A stretch of DNA of 6,230 bases, taken from the NCBI GenBank assembly GCA_027080245.1, contig JALWSN010000295.1, positions 1 through 6,230 of the forward strand, in the 5' to 3' direction. Position 1 is the stretch's first letter. Each line of letters opens with the position of its first letter. Below the pieces are notes generated by a model. The model did not search any database. It was not told the DNA's origin and worked only from the letters and a program-made list of their open reading frames with translations. Made by a program: the position numbers and the translations under genes. Positions 1 through 6,032 of this stretch are shown here, piece by piece. The stretch comes from Ignavibacteriales bacterium. GTDB taxonomy: Bacteria > Bacteroidota > Ignavibacteria > Ignavibacteriales > Melioribacteraceae.

Positions 1-1
1 C

Positions 2-544
2 GGAAGAATAATAAATTACGGCGTTGGTAAGCGATTTGTTGAAAGAAGAATCCGGAAAAGGATCGTCGGGAGGAAATTGAACTTCACAAACGATTTACGC
101 GTAGTGCGCCGCTCGACGAAAACAAGAGGCAGAGTAATTAGGGCATTCAGACCAAGCAAGGAACAATTCACCCGCTTTCGTTCAAATGTAAAAGTAAGAT
201 TTAAGCGTGGAAGAATTTCTTCCATTTTAAGAAACAAAGTTGTGGTTGGAAGGAACAGAACTGTTGTGGAAAGAAAAAAAACAACAATGGGGCGCGACAA
301 ATATTTGCGGAAACCCAAAGATTACGGTTTTAATCGTGATTTTTACAAGCGCTCGCTTAAAAGCCGCGTCAGGGAAAAGACAAAAGATCCCTACCGTAAG
401 TTAAGGAAATTGAGAAAAGGCGCGCCATCTCCGCGCAATTGGAAAGCCCCTTCGGGCGGCGGGATAAACAAACGTCCGAAGGTTCAAAGAAGAGGAAGAA
501 CAACAACCCGTTCCCGGACGAGAGGCAGAGTAAGAAGGAGGTGA
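2..544 (+). CDS. Arg/Lys-rich protein, C-terminal part (5' end outside window); possible DUF6600/FecR-like tail
   Basis: The reading frame is open from the left edge (first full codon at base 2) to TGA at 542-544, about 180 residues. A TTG at 77 could act as a start but the frame continues upstream without a stop, so I treat this as the 3' end of a longer gene. From that TTG onward, 57 of 155 residues are Arg or Lys and only 8 are acidic, giving a net charge near +49. The end is almost pure RG/RT/RR repeats, with TRGRV occurring twice. The first residues (IINYGVGKRFVERR) resemble the 'NNG...IE' stretch that follows the W/Y/G-rich region in some DUF6600/FecR-like surface proteins of Bacteroidota; that family call is a guess. 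A nucleic-acid or polyanion-binding tail is the alternative. It is convergent with the hydrogenase-related genes and ends before its own terminator. Confidence 0.7.
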   Translation, partial: GRIINYGVGKRFVERRIRKRIVGRKLNFTNDLRVVRRSTKTRGRVIRAFRPSKEQFTRFRSNVKVRFKRGRISSILRNKVVVGRNRTVVERKKTTMGRDKYLRKPKDYGFNRDFYKRSLKSRVREKTKDPYRKLRKLRKGAPSPRNWKAPSGGGINKRPKVQRRGRTTTRSRTRGRVRRR

Positions 545-607
545 ATTAAACATTGCGTTGAGAAAAAATTTGCGTTGTTTATTTCACGGTCGAATTTAGT
601 TATTACC

Positions 608-634
608 AGCCCCTGTTTTTAAGAGGGGCTTTTT
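608..634 (+). terminator. Intrinsic terminator of the Arg-rich gene
   Basis: A 7-bp stem AGCCCCT (608-614) / AGGGGCT (624-630) with a 9-base loop is followed directly by TTTT and then ATTT. It lies about 65 bases after the stop of the plus-strand gene. The minus-strand side lacks a T run, so it should terminate only plus-strand transcripts. Confidence 0.85.
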
Positions 635-719
635 ATTTGGCAATTACATTTGAGGCAATTCTAAACGGGGATTAACATTCCCGCAATCAAATTAGCTAAA
701 ATAATTGTAACTTTAATTT

Positions 720-1184
720 TCAGGTTGAAGACAAAATAGATTTCAAAATTTCGTTAACTTTTTCTTTAATTTCGGGCAATGCTTTTTTTACATTTGGGGA
801 AAGCTCGACTTGCATATTCTGAATGGAATCGATTGAAACGGTTATTAAATGAATTTCGGGGAGTTCGCCGAGGAGCTCTGCGGTTTCAATTAAATCTCTC
901 AAGCCAATATCGTGAGCGCTAAGGGCGCGCGGGAAATCGGACGAGAACTTTGGTTTTATTACTTTTACGCTTCCGGGCGGCATTCCGTCCAAAGTGGCGT
1001 CTATCATTATTATTTTCTTAAAATCGCTTAAATATTCAAGCAAATGGAAGCCGCCGGTTCCTCCGTCAATTATTTCAACGTTTTCCGGCAGGTCTTCTTT
1101 CTGCAATTCCCAAACAGCTTGAACTCCAACGCCCTCGTCGCCCATTAAATAATTGCCCACGCCCATAATTAAGATTTTTTCCAT
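720..1184 (-). CDS. hyaD: [NiFe]-hydrogenase maturation endopeptidase (HyaD/HybD/HupD family)
   Basis: This 154-residue protein has the length and fold signature of the peptidases that remove the C-terminal extension of the hydrogenase large subunit after nickel insertion, in the cytoplasm. The N-terminus reads ILIMGVGNYLMGDEGVG, the typical GxGN.L..DEG motif. Residues corresponding to the nickel-contacting Glu16, Asp62 and His93 of E. coli HybD are Glu17 (DEGVG), Asp62 (IIMIDA) and His91 (SAHD). Its likely substrate is the large subunit encoded at 3203-4918, whose C-terminus carries the matching motif. It is separated from the hydrogenase structural genes by an AbiE pair and a terminator, which is unusual. 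The start ATG at 1184 is preceded only by a weak GGCGG-like site. Symbol hyaD follows the Hya-type enzyme; hupD or hybD would be equally fair. Confidence 0.93.
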   Translation of the reverse strand: MEKILIMGVGNYLMGDEGVGVQAVWELQKEDLPENVEIIDGGTGGFHLLEYLSDFKKIIMIDATLDGMPPGSVKVIKPKFSSDFPRALSAHDIGLRDLIETAELLGELPEIHLITVSIDSIQNMQVELSPNVKKALPEIKEKVNEILKSILSST

Positions 1185-1236
1185 CTTGCCGCCAGGTTAA
1201 ATTTAAAATTTTTATTTTAAGTCATTTTTAGTGCGA

Positions 1237-1695
1237 TTAAATTTTATTCCATTGCTGGTTTTGTGAATAAATAGTTGCTGGATTTTCAGCAATTTGTCCG
1301 AATTTCCCGCTAAACATTTTTTCGTAAGAATGCGCAGTTCTTCTAATCATTCCTTTTTTATTTGTAATTCCGTCAAACTCAATTTCAGCGGCGACATTTT
1401 CAATACATTTTGATATTGTTTTAAGTTTCTTTTTCAATTGATTGCCTGTTTCTTTTTCATTCTTTAATACAACTAGGTCAATATCTTCAGAAAATCTTTT
1501 TATCAAGTTATTACACTTCGATAATGCAGTGCCGCCTTTAAATACAGTTTCTTTTCCTATCTCATTTTCAAATACTGTTTTCAAAATTAACGTAACCCAA
1601 TAATCTTTTTCAATAAAAATTTCTTTAATCCCTTGCTTTTGAGCTGTTGCAATTACTGCGTTCTTAAACAATTCTTTATTTGTGTGAAGTTTCAT
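1237..1695 (-). CDS. AbiEii/type IV toxin nucleotidyltransferase, C-terminally truncated
   Basis: The 152-residue product matches the first half of AbiEii toxins (PF08843). It has the N-terminal helix with IEKDYWVT (about residues 29-36), then FKGGTALSK (about 53-61) and RFSEDIDLVV, together the GG(T/S)...DxD motif of polymerase-beta-like nucleotidyltransferases, and the TAHSYEKMFSGKFGQ segment. Full-length relatives are about 250-300 residues. Here the recognisable part ends near residue 136 and a short tail (ENPATIYSQNQQWNKI) reaches a TAA. The later nucleotidyltransferase motifs and the helical C-terminal domain are missing, and no other frame in the 52 bases before the hydrogenase protease gene continues them. 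It starts inside the AbiEi stop codon (ATGA overlap), the usual coupling for antitoxin and toxin. Known relatives (AbiEii, MenT) transfer nucleotides or bind GTP to arrest growth. I expect this copy to be inactive, a decaying pseudogene. Confidence 0.85.
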   Translation of the reverse strand: MKLHTNKELFKNAVIATAQKQGIKEIFIEKDYWVTLILKTVFENEIGKETVFKGGTALSKCNNLIKRFSEDIDLVVLKNEKETGNQLKKKLKTISKCIENVAAEIEFDGITNKKGMIRRTAHSYEKMFSGKFGQIAENPATIYSQNQQWNKI

Positions 1696-2417
1696 TTAAT
1701 TTTCCAGTTTTCGGCTGTTCTTAAAATATCTTTCTTAATTCCCAAAGAATATTCAGATAAAGGATTTAAGCTGTTTTTTAAGTCATTCAATTCATCTTTA
1801 ATTCCAATTTCTTCTAATAAAGCGCCGAGCAACGCTCTTGTTCTGGGAGGATATTTGAGACTGTATTTTACAATCTTTTTAATTTCATCTTTTTTTAATT
1901 CTTTTAAAATGTTCAATAAAATTCTTATTCCGTTTTCAATGTTTAAGTCCGGTATTTTTTTAAAATCTTTGATAGCATCTAAAATTTCAAGGTATTGAAA
2001 GTTTTTATTTGTAACGTCAACGTAACTTTTAGCGGGCTTTATTTTTAAATTCGGTGTGTTGACTTTTATTTCTCTCTCTCTGCTTGCAATTTTAATAGTT
2101 TGAGGTACCTGCGTAGTTAGTCCGAGTTTGTTGTATAAATAAACTCCAGTAATGTAAGCTATTCTATTACCATTTTTGTAAAGATACGGTTTTAATATTT
2201 CTTCTTCATTTGGCAATAACTCGCCAAAAACAGTTTGTTTCGGTTTGAAAAATATTCCCGGTGAAATTCTCTTTATTATTCCTTTTTTAATTAATCGTTC
2301 AATGGATTTTGCCGCCGATTGGTATTCTTTTTTTTCAATCGACAATTTTTCGTAAGTAAATGTTTCTCCTTCTTTAATTGTTCTGATTTTTTCTTCTATT
2401 TTCTTTGTGATATTCAT
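1692..2417 (-). CDS. AbiEi-type antitoxin / DUF6088 winged-helix regulator
   Basis: This 241-residue protein fits the AbiEi antitoxin (DUF6088) family. Residues about 1-65 form a winged-helix DNA-binding region, with GETFTYEKL, a run of basic recognition-helix residues (SAAKSIERLIKKGIIKR) and a wing (ISPGIFFKPK). The next section has the family signature ITGVYLYNKLGLTTQVP (about 89-105) and a beta-rich stretch. The last third is helical and Lys/Glu-rich. Its stop overlaps the start of the toxin gene by four bases (ATGA). The family neutralises AbiEii and represses its own promoter; a palindrome over the start codon supports that here. The start at 2417 is the only plausible Met and lies 5 bases after the -7 box, so the message is probably leaderless. 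Sampled stretches are only 15-27% GC, well below the hydrogenase genes, suggesting acquisition by transfer. The gene looks intact although its toxin is not. Confidence 0.9.
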   Translation of the reverse strand: MNITKKIEEKIRTIKEGETFTYEKLSIEKKEYQSAAKSIERLIKKGIIKRISPGIFFKPKQTVFGELLPNEEEILKPYLYKNGNRIAYITGVYLYNKLGLTTQVPQTIKIASREREIKVNTPNLKIKPAKSYVDVTNKNFQYLEILDAIKDFKKIPDLNIENGIRILLNILKELKKDEIKKIVKYSLKYPPRTRALLGALLEEIGIKDELNDLKNSLNPLSEYSLGIKKDILRTAENWKIK

Positions 2418-2427
2418 ATCACAAAGA
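2402..2427. promoter_or_regulatory. 26-bp palindromic operator over the -7 box and start codon of the antitoxin gene
   Basis: Two perfect 12-bp arms, TCTTTGTGATAT (2402-2413) and ATATCACAAAGA (2416-2427), flank a 2-base centre. The symmetric site covers the -7 element (2422-2429) and the start codon (2415-2417) of the AbiEi gene, so a bound dimer would block both polymerase and initiation. AbiEi proteins are known to bind inverted repeats in their own promoter and repress it; that this protein binds here is inferred from position and symmetry. Confidence 0.75.
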
Positions 2428-2451
2428 TAAATTATTTTTATTATATGTCAA
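2422..2451 (-). promoter_or_regulatory. Bacteroidota-type promoter of the AbiE pair
   Basis: Read on the minus strand, TTGACA (2451-2446) is followed by TATCTTTG (2429-2422), with 19 bases between TTG and the second element. This fits the Bacteroidota -33/-7 consensus (TTTG or TTG, about 19 bases, TAnnTTTG). The start codon begins 5 bases after the -7 box, where transcription would be expected to start, implying a leaderless transcript. Confidence 0.7.
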
Positions 2452-2474
2452 GTATTTTCCATGTTTTACTTGAC
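2447..2474. repeat. 8-bp inverted repeat flanking the -33 element (second candidate operator)
   Basis: GTCAAGTA (2447-2454) and TACTTGAC (2467-2474) are exact inverse complements separated by 12 bases. The left arm includes most of the TTGACA -33 element of the antitoxin promoter. The arms differ in sequence from the palindrome at 2402-2427, so it may be a site for another regulator or a looser AbiEi site. Regulatory role is inferred from location only. Confidence 0.45.
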
Positions 2475-2475
2475 T

Positions 2476-2521
2476 AAAAAAACAAAAGCCCGCCTTCAGT
2501 CAAAGAATAATTGCGGGCTTT
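2476..2521 (-). terminator. Intrinsic terminator after the hydrogenase structural genes
   Basis: A perfect 9-bp stem, AAAGCCCGC (2485-2493) and GCGGGCTTT (2513-2521), encloses a 19-base loop. On the minus strand it is followed by TTTGTTTTTTTAG, counting the last stem bases, which is a good T tract. It starts 7 bases after the stop of the cytochrome b gene and should end most hydrogenase transcripts before the AbiE pair and the maturation protease gene. Confidence 0.88.
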
Positions 2522-2527
2522 ATTAAA

Positions 2528-3193
2528 TCAATCCTTCTTCTCAACGAATTTCCAACCTCCGCCCATCGAGGAAATTATTCCCCTGCCTTCCACGTAATCA
2601 TGGTAAAAGACAAGGTAAACGTGAACGATAGCAAAAATAACGAACACCCACATCATTGCATGGTGCCACTGCCGTACGGCAAAATCGCCACCCATTAAAG
2701 GCACAATCCACGCAAATAGCTTTGGGAAAAAGCTGTTGCTCATCGCCGAATACATTCCAAAACCGGTTACGGATTGAAACAGAAAAGCCAAGAACGTAAT
2801 AAAATAAGTTAAGCCCGCCAGGGCATTATGTCCCGTAGAGCGAAGAGGTTTGCCTTTGCGCAGAAATATGTCCAGCTTCAGTACTTCCAGCATTTCTTTC
2901 CAGGCTTTTGAACTCAGAGGAATAAACGATTTCCAATTGGCGTATTTGTTTCCGGCAAATCCCCAGTAGATTCTGAAAAGGAAATTGAAGAAGAAGACAA
3001 AAGCCGCCACAAAATGAACGAATCTTAAAGTGCCAAACCAATAGCTAAACGAAGCCTCCGCGCTATTTTGAATTGCCAAGGGGCTTCCTATCAGGTAGCC
3101 TGTAACGGCAAGCGTAGTTACCGAAAGGAAATTCAACCAGTGGTAAAACCTGACGGGAATTTCCCACACGTAAACTCTTTTTATTTTTTTCAT
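2528..3193 (-). CDS. hyaC: [NiFe]-hydrogenase cytochrome b subunit
   Basis: This 221-residue integral membrane protein is the dihaem cytochrome b that takes electrons from the hydrogenase small subunit and passes them to quinone. Four hydrophobic segments are visible at about 17-37, 55-77, 124-147 and 175-197. Candidate haem ligands are His18 (RFYHW), His60 (RFVHF), His177 (QWHH) and His191 (AIVHVY). The spacings 18-60 and 177-191 equal those of the ligands His25/His67 and His186/His200 known in Wolinella HydC. The C-terminus has the family-typical HDYVEGRGIISSMGGGWKF. The start ATG follows TAGGAGGACGAA: a strong AGGAGG that overlaps the TAG stop of the large-subunit gene, with 9 bases between the two genes, so the two are co-translated. 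Length is normal for the family (PF01292-type HyaC/HupC). Confidence 0.96.
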   Translation of the reverse strand: MKKIKRVYVWEIPVRFYHWLNFLSVTTLAVTGYLIGSPLAIQNSAEASFSYWFGTLRFVHFVAAFVFFFNFLFRIYWGFAGNKYANWKSFIPLSSKAWKEMLEVLKLDIFLRKGKPLRSTGHNALAGLTYFITFLAFLFQSVTGFGMYSAMSNSFFPKLFAWIVPLMGGDFAVRQWHHAMMWVFVIFAIVHVYLVFYHDYVEGRGIISSMGGGWKFVEKKD

Positions 3194-3202
3194 TTCGTCC
3201 TC

Positions 3203-4918
3203 CTAAAAAGTTTCGATTTGGTGGACGTAAGTTCCTTTTTCGTCGTAAAGGTGCACGGCGCACGCAATGCATGGGTCGAACGAATGTATTGTGCGAAGTA
3301 TTTCGAGCGGTTTGTTAGGATCGTGCACCGGGGTGCCAATTAGAGCTTCCTCGTAAGCCGAGCGTATTCCGTTTGCATCCCTTGGCGATCCGTTCCAAGT
3401 GGTGGGAACAACCAGTTGGTAGTTCTCGATTTTTTTATCCTTAATTAAAATCCAGTGCGCCAATGCGCCCCTCGGAGCTTCCGTCATTCCAACGCCTTTG
3501 GCTTCTTTGGGCCAGGTTTCCGGGTCCCATTTTTCGTTATTGAACGTCCGGGTGTCGCCGTTTTTAATATTAGCCATTAATTGATTGTAAAATTCCTTTG
3601 CCCAGCGGGCAATCAACTTGGTTTCAATGGCTCTTGCAGCCGTTCTGCCGAGAGTGGAAAACAGAACGTTCACGGGCAGTTTCAAGGTTTTTAACAATCC
3701 ATTAATTTCTTCCTGAACTTCTTTCTGCCCGCTTGCGTAAGCCACTACCATTCTCGCCAAAGGTCCAACCTCCATTGGTTTCTGACGCCAGCGCGGAGTT
3801 TTCAACCAGCTGTATTTGCCGTCCGTATTCAGATGTTTGTACGGCGGTTTGGGTCCCGTGTAATTAAATTCGGTTTCGCCCGACCACGGGTGCAGCCCTT
3901 TTTCGTCCCCAACGGAATACTTGTACCAAGAATGCGTTACAAATTCTTTAATCTGATTAACATCCTTGCCGTCAACTTCGTGCACTTTGCTTAAATCCCT
4001 GTCCAGTACAATTCCCCGCGGAAGTTTAAAACTTGCTACGTTGTTGTAACCGTTAGTTGGCAAATCTCCGTAAGCAAGGTAATTTTTAAGTCCTCCGCCA
4101 ATCGAGCCCCATTCCAGATAAAACGGAGCTACGGCGATAATATCGGGTAAGTAAACCTGGTCGATGAAAGTTTGAGCCTGGTCCAGCAATGTCCCTACAA
4201 AAGCCAGCCTTTCGGCGTTAATGGCGTTTGCGCTGTTGGGATTGATTGAAACCGGTACGCCGCCCACAAGGTAGTTGGGGTGTGGATTTTTACCGCCGAA
4301 AATTGTGTGGACTTTTACAATTTCCTTTTGCCATTCGAGCGCGTCCAGATAATGAGCCACGCCGAGCAAATTAATTTCGGGCGGAAGTTTGTATGCCGGA
4401 TGCCCCCAATAGCCGTTGGCAAAAATGCCAAGCTGCCCGCTGTTTACAAACGCCGTTAATCTTTTTTGCAAATCGGAAAAATATTTCGGCGAGCTTCGCG
4501 GGTAATCGGAAATTTTGCCGGCTATTTCGGATGTTTTCTTCGGGTCTGCTTTAAGCGCGCTAACTACGTCTACCCAATCCAGCGCGTGCAAGTGGTAAAA
4601 ATGGACTACGTGGTCCTGCATGTATTGAGCGCAGAACATTAAATTTCTGATTAGTTCGGCGTTCGGCGGCACGGTAATGCCGAGCGCGTCTTCTACGGTT
4701 CTAACGGAAGAAAGCGCGTGAACGGTGGTACAGACGCCGCAAGCCCTTTCGCTGAAAGCCCAGGCGTCGCGCGGGTCTCTGCCTTTAAGTATTTTTTCGA
4801 ACCCCCGGACCATTGTGCCGGCGCTGTAAGCATCTACTATTTTACCGTTCTTTACTTCCGCTTCTATTCTTAAATGCCCCTCGATTCTGGTAACGGGATC
4901 GACTACGACTCTGTGCAT
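3203..4918 (-). CDS. hyaB: [NiFe]-hydrogenase large (catalytic) subunit, group 1
   Basis: This 571-residue protein holds the Ni-Fe(CN)2CO active site that splits H2. It begins with DPVTRIEGHLRIE, where Glu13 aligns with the proton-path Glu28 of E. coli Hyd-1. The first metal-binding motif is RACGVCTTVH (Cys60, Cys63). The second, DPCIACAVH (548-556), supplies Cys550 and Cys553. Pro482-Arg483 in EAPRGALAHW match the active-site canopy Pro508-Arg509 of Hyd-1, and the spacing to the Asp in DPC is the same 65 residues. Fifteen residues follow His556 and should be removed by the maturation protease. The start is shorter by about 15 residues than E. coli HyaB but is supported by a perfect AAGGAGGTG four bases upstream. 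The start overlaps the small-subunit stop by one base (TAATG). It has no signal and should be exported bound to the small subunit. Confidence 0.98.
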   Translation of the reverse strand: MHRVVVDPVTRIEGHLRIEAEVKNGKIVDAYSAGTMVRGFEKILKGRDPRDAWAFSERACGVCTTVHALSSVRTVEDALGITVPPNAELIRNLMFCAQYMQDHVVHFYHLHALDWVDVVSALKADPKKTSEIAGKISDYPRSSPKYFSDLQKRLTAFVNSGQLGIFANGYWGHPAYKLPPEINLLGVAHYLDALEWQKEIVKVHTIFGGKNPHPNYLVGGVPVSINPNSANAINAERLAFVGTLLDQAQTFIDQVYLPDIIAVAPFYLEWGSIGGGLKNYLAYGDLPTNGYNNVASFKLPRGIVLDRDLSKVHEVDGKDVNQIKEFVTHSWYKYSVGDEKGLHPWSGETEFNYTGPKPPYKHLNTDGKYSWLKTPRWRQKPMEVGPLARMVVAYASGQKEVQEEINGLLKTLKLPVNVLFSTLGRTAARAIETKLIARWAKEFYNQLMANIKNGDTRTFNNEKWDPETWPKEAKGVGMTEAPRGALAHWILIKDKKIENYQLVVPTTWNGSPRDANGIRSAYEEALIGTPVHDPNKPLEILRTIHSFDPCIACAVHLYDEKGTYVHQIETF

Positions 4919-6021
4919 TATTCACCTCCTTCTTTTTTCGATTCGGCAATTTCCTGATTAATTAAATTTTTGCGTTTAATATTAGTGGTGATTGCGTGAG
5001 CTGCAATGCCTGCTACGGTAACCGCTCCAACCGCAAGCCCGATGTCGTCGGCAGTGGTTTCAATTCCGAAACCGGGGAAGGAAGCCAGATGCTGGTAGAA
5101 AGGACCGTTGTCCCAGAAGCTTTCTTCGCTGCAGCCAATGCAGGGGTGCCCGGATTGAATGGGGTAACTAACGCCGTTGTTCCATTTAATTACGCCGCAG
5201 GAATTGTAAGTAACCGGTCCGCGGCAACCCATTTTGTAAAGGCAATAGCCCCTTCTTGCGTTTTCGTCGTCGAAAGATTCCACGAACAATCCGGCGTCGT
5301 AATTCGGGCGGCGGTAGCAAGTGTCGTGAACTCTTCTTGAGTAAAAAGCTTTTGGGCGCCCCAGCCCGTCGAGTTGGGGTATCCTGTCGAATGCTAAAAG
5401 GTGAACTATTGTACCGGCCATTACTTCGGCTATTGGCGGGCAGCCGGGCACGTTGATTATCGGTTTGTCGGTGATTATTTTGTGAACTGGCGTGGCTTGT
5501 GTTGGATTAGGCCTGGCGGCTTGAATACAGCCGTTAGAGGCGCAACTGCCCCAGGCAATTATTGCCTTGGCGCCGGCGGCGGCTTCTTTAACAATGTCGA
5601 GGGCTGTTCTTCCGCCGATGCAGCAAAATACGCCGTCTTCGCCCAATGGCACCGAGCCTTCCACAAGCATTAGGTATTGCCCTTTGTATTTTTTCATTGT
5701 TTGATGAAGAGCTTCCTCGGCCTGAAATCCGGCCGCCGCTTGTAGGGTTTCGGTGTAATCGAGAGAAATTTTGTCAAGAATAATATCCGCTACAATCGGG
5801 TGCGAGGAACGAATAAACGACTCGCTGCAGCAAGTGCATTCCTGGAAATGGAACCAGACGACGGGCAGGCGGGGTTTTGTTTCCATTGCTCTTACAACTT
5901 TGCCCAGCCCGCTTGCTTCCACTCCCATGAAAGCGGTAATCCAGGCGCAAAACTTTAGGAAATCCCGGCGACTGTAGCCTTTCATCCGCATGTGTTCGTA
6001 AATTGTTGGAACTTCGCTCAT
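4918..6021 (-). CDS. hyaA: [NiFe]-hydrogenase small (Fe-S) subunit, oxygen-tolerant group 1d type
   Basis: This 367-residue precursor has a Tat signal, SRRDFLKF at 17-24, with likely cleavage after Ala45. The mature part carries the electron-relay clusters. Cysteines 62, 64, 65, 160, 165 and 194 match the six ligands of the proximal [4Fe-3S] cluster of E. coli Hyd-1 (17, 19, 20, 115, 120, 149), all at an offset of 45. The two extra ones, in ECTCC and GSCASNGC, are glycines in oxygen-sensitive enzymes. The distal cluster has His232, Cys235, Cys260 and Cys266. The medial [3Fe-4S] cluster has Cys275, Cys294 and Cys297, with Pro287 in the usual place. A C-terminal helix (about 327-346) followed by KRK anchors it in the membrane. 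An additional cysteine, Cys134, sits beside the conserved Cys133. The start follows AAGGAG with 7-base spacing. It is the first recognised structural gene of the operon, 11 bases after an upstream gene. Confidence 0.98.
   Translation of the reverse strand: MSEVPTIYEHMRMKGYSRRDFLKFCAWITAFMGVEASGLGKVVRAMETKPRLPVVWFHFQECTCCSESFIRSSHPIVADIILDKISLDYTETLQAAAGFQAEEALHQTMKKYKGQYLMLVEGSVPLGEDGVFCCIGGRTALDIVKEAAAGAKAIIAWGSCASNGCIQAARPNPTQATPVHKIITDKPIINVPGCPPIAEVMAGTIVHLLAFDRIPQLDGLGRPKAFYSRRVHDTCYRRPNYDAGLFVESFDDENARRGYCLYKMGCRGPVTYNSCGVIKWNNGVSYPIQSGHPCIGCSEESFWDNGPFYQHLASFPGFGIETTADDIGLAVGAVTVAGIAAHAITTNIKRKNLINQEIAESKKEGGE
4923..4931 (-). promoter_or_regulatory. Perfect Shine-Dalgarno of hyaB inside the 3' end of hyaA
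   Basis: On the minus strand AAGGAGGTG is followed by AATA and the large-subunit ATG. It is encoded by the last codons of hyaA (Lys-Glu-Gly-Gly). It fixes the hyaB start and, with the TAATG overlap, suggests translational coupling so the two subunits are made in equal amounts. Confidence 0.85.
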
Positions 6022-6032
6022 ATTGCTTCTCC

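Noticed and set aside
77..79. TTG as the true start of the Arg-rich gene, with GGGAGG just upstream
   Set aside because: The purine run is suggestive, but the frame is open back to the window edge with the same basic composition, so an upstream start is more likely.
16..318. 100-residue open frame on the minus strand
   Set aside because: It is antisense to the Arg-rich plus-strand gene, has no ribosome site or motif, and its Leu/Thr/Phe-rich content is the mirror of the Lys/Arg codons opposite.
666..683. Hairpin CGGG...CCCG downstream of the maturation protease gene, read on the minus strand, followed by TTTAGAATT
   Set aside because: Only four good pairs before a mismatch, a large loop and a poor T tract; too weak to call a terminator.
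1198..1225. Possible promoter for the maturation protease gene: ATGAC, 17 bases, TAAATTTA on the minus strand
   Set aside because: The -7 match lacks the final G, the -33 element is poor, and the region is so AT-rich that such matches arise by chance.
1275..1292. Small hairpin TTGCTG/CAGCAA near the end of the toxin gene as a terminator
   Set aside because: It lies inside the open frame, has a 6-bp stem and no T tract on either strand.
1633..1998. 121-residue plus-strand open frame
   Set aside because: Antisense to the AbiEi and AbiEii genes; the Phe/Ser/Ile-rich sequence reflects AT-rich complementary codons.
4996..5977. Several plus-strand open frames opposite the hydrogenase small-subunit gene
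   Set aside because: All lie antisense to a fully convincing hydrogenase gene and show no domain or ribosome site.
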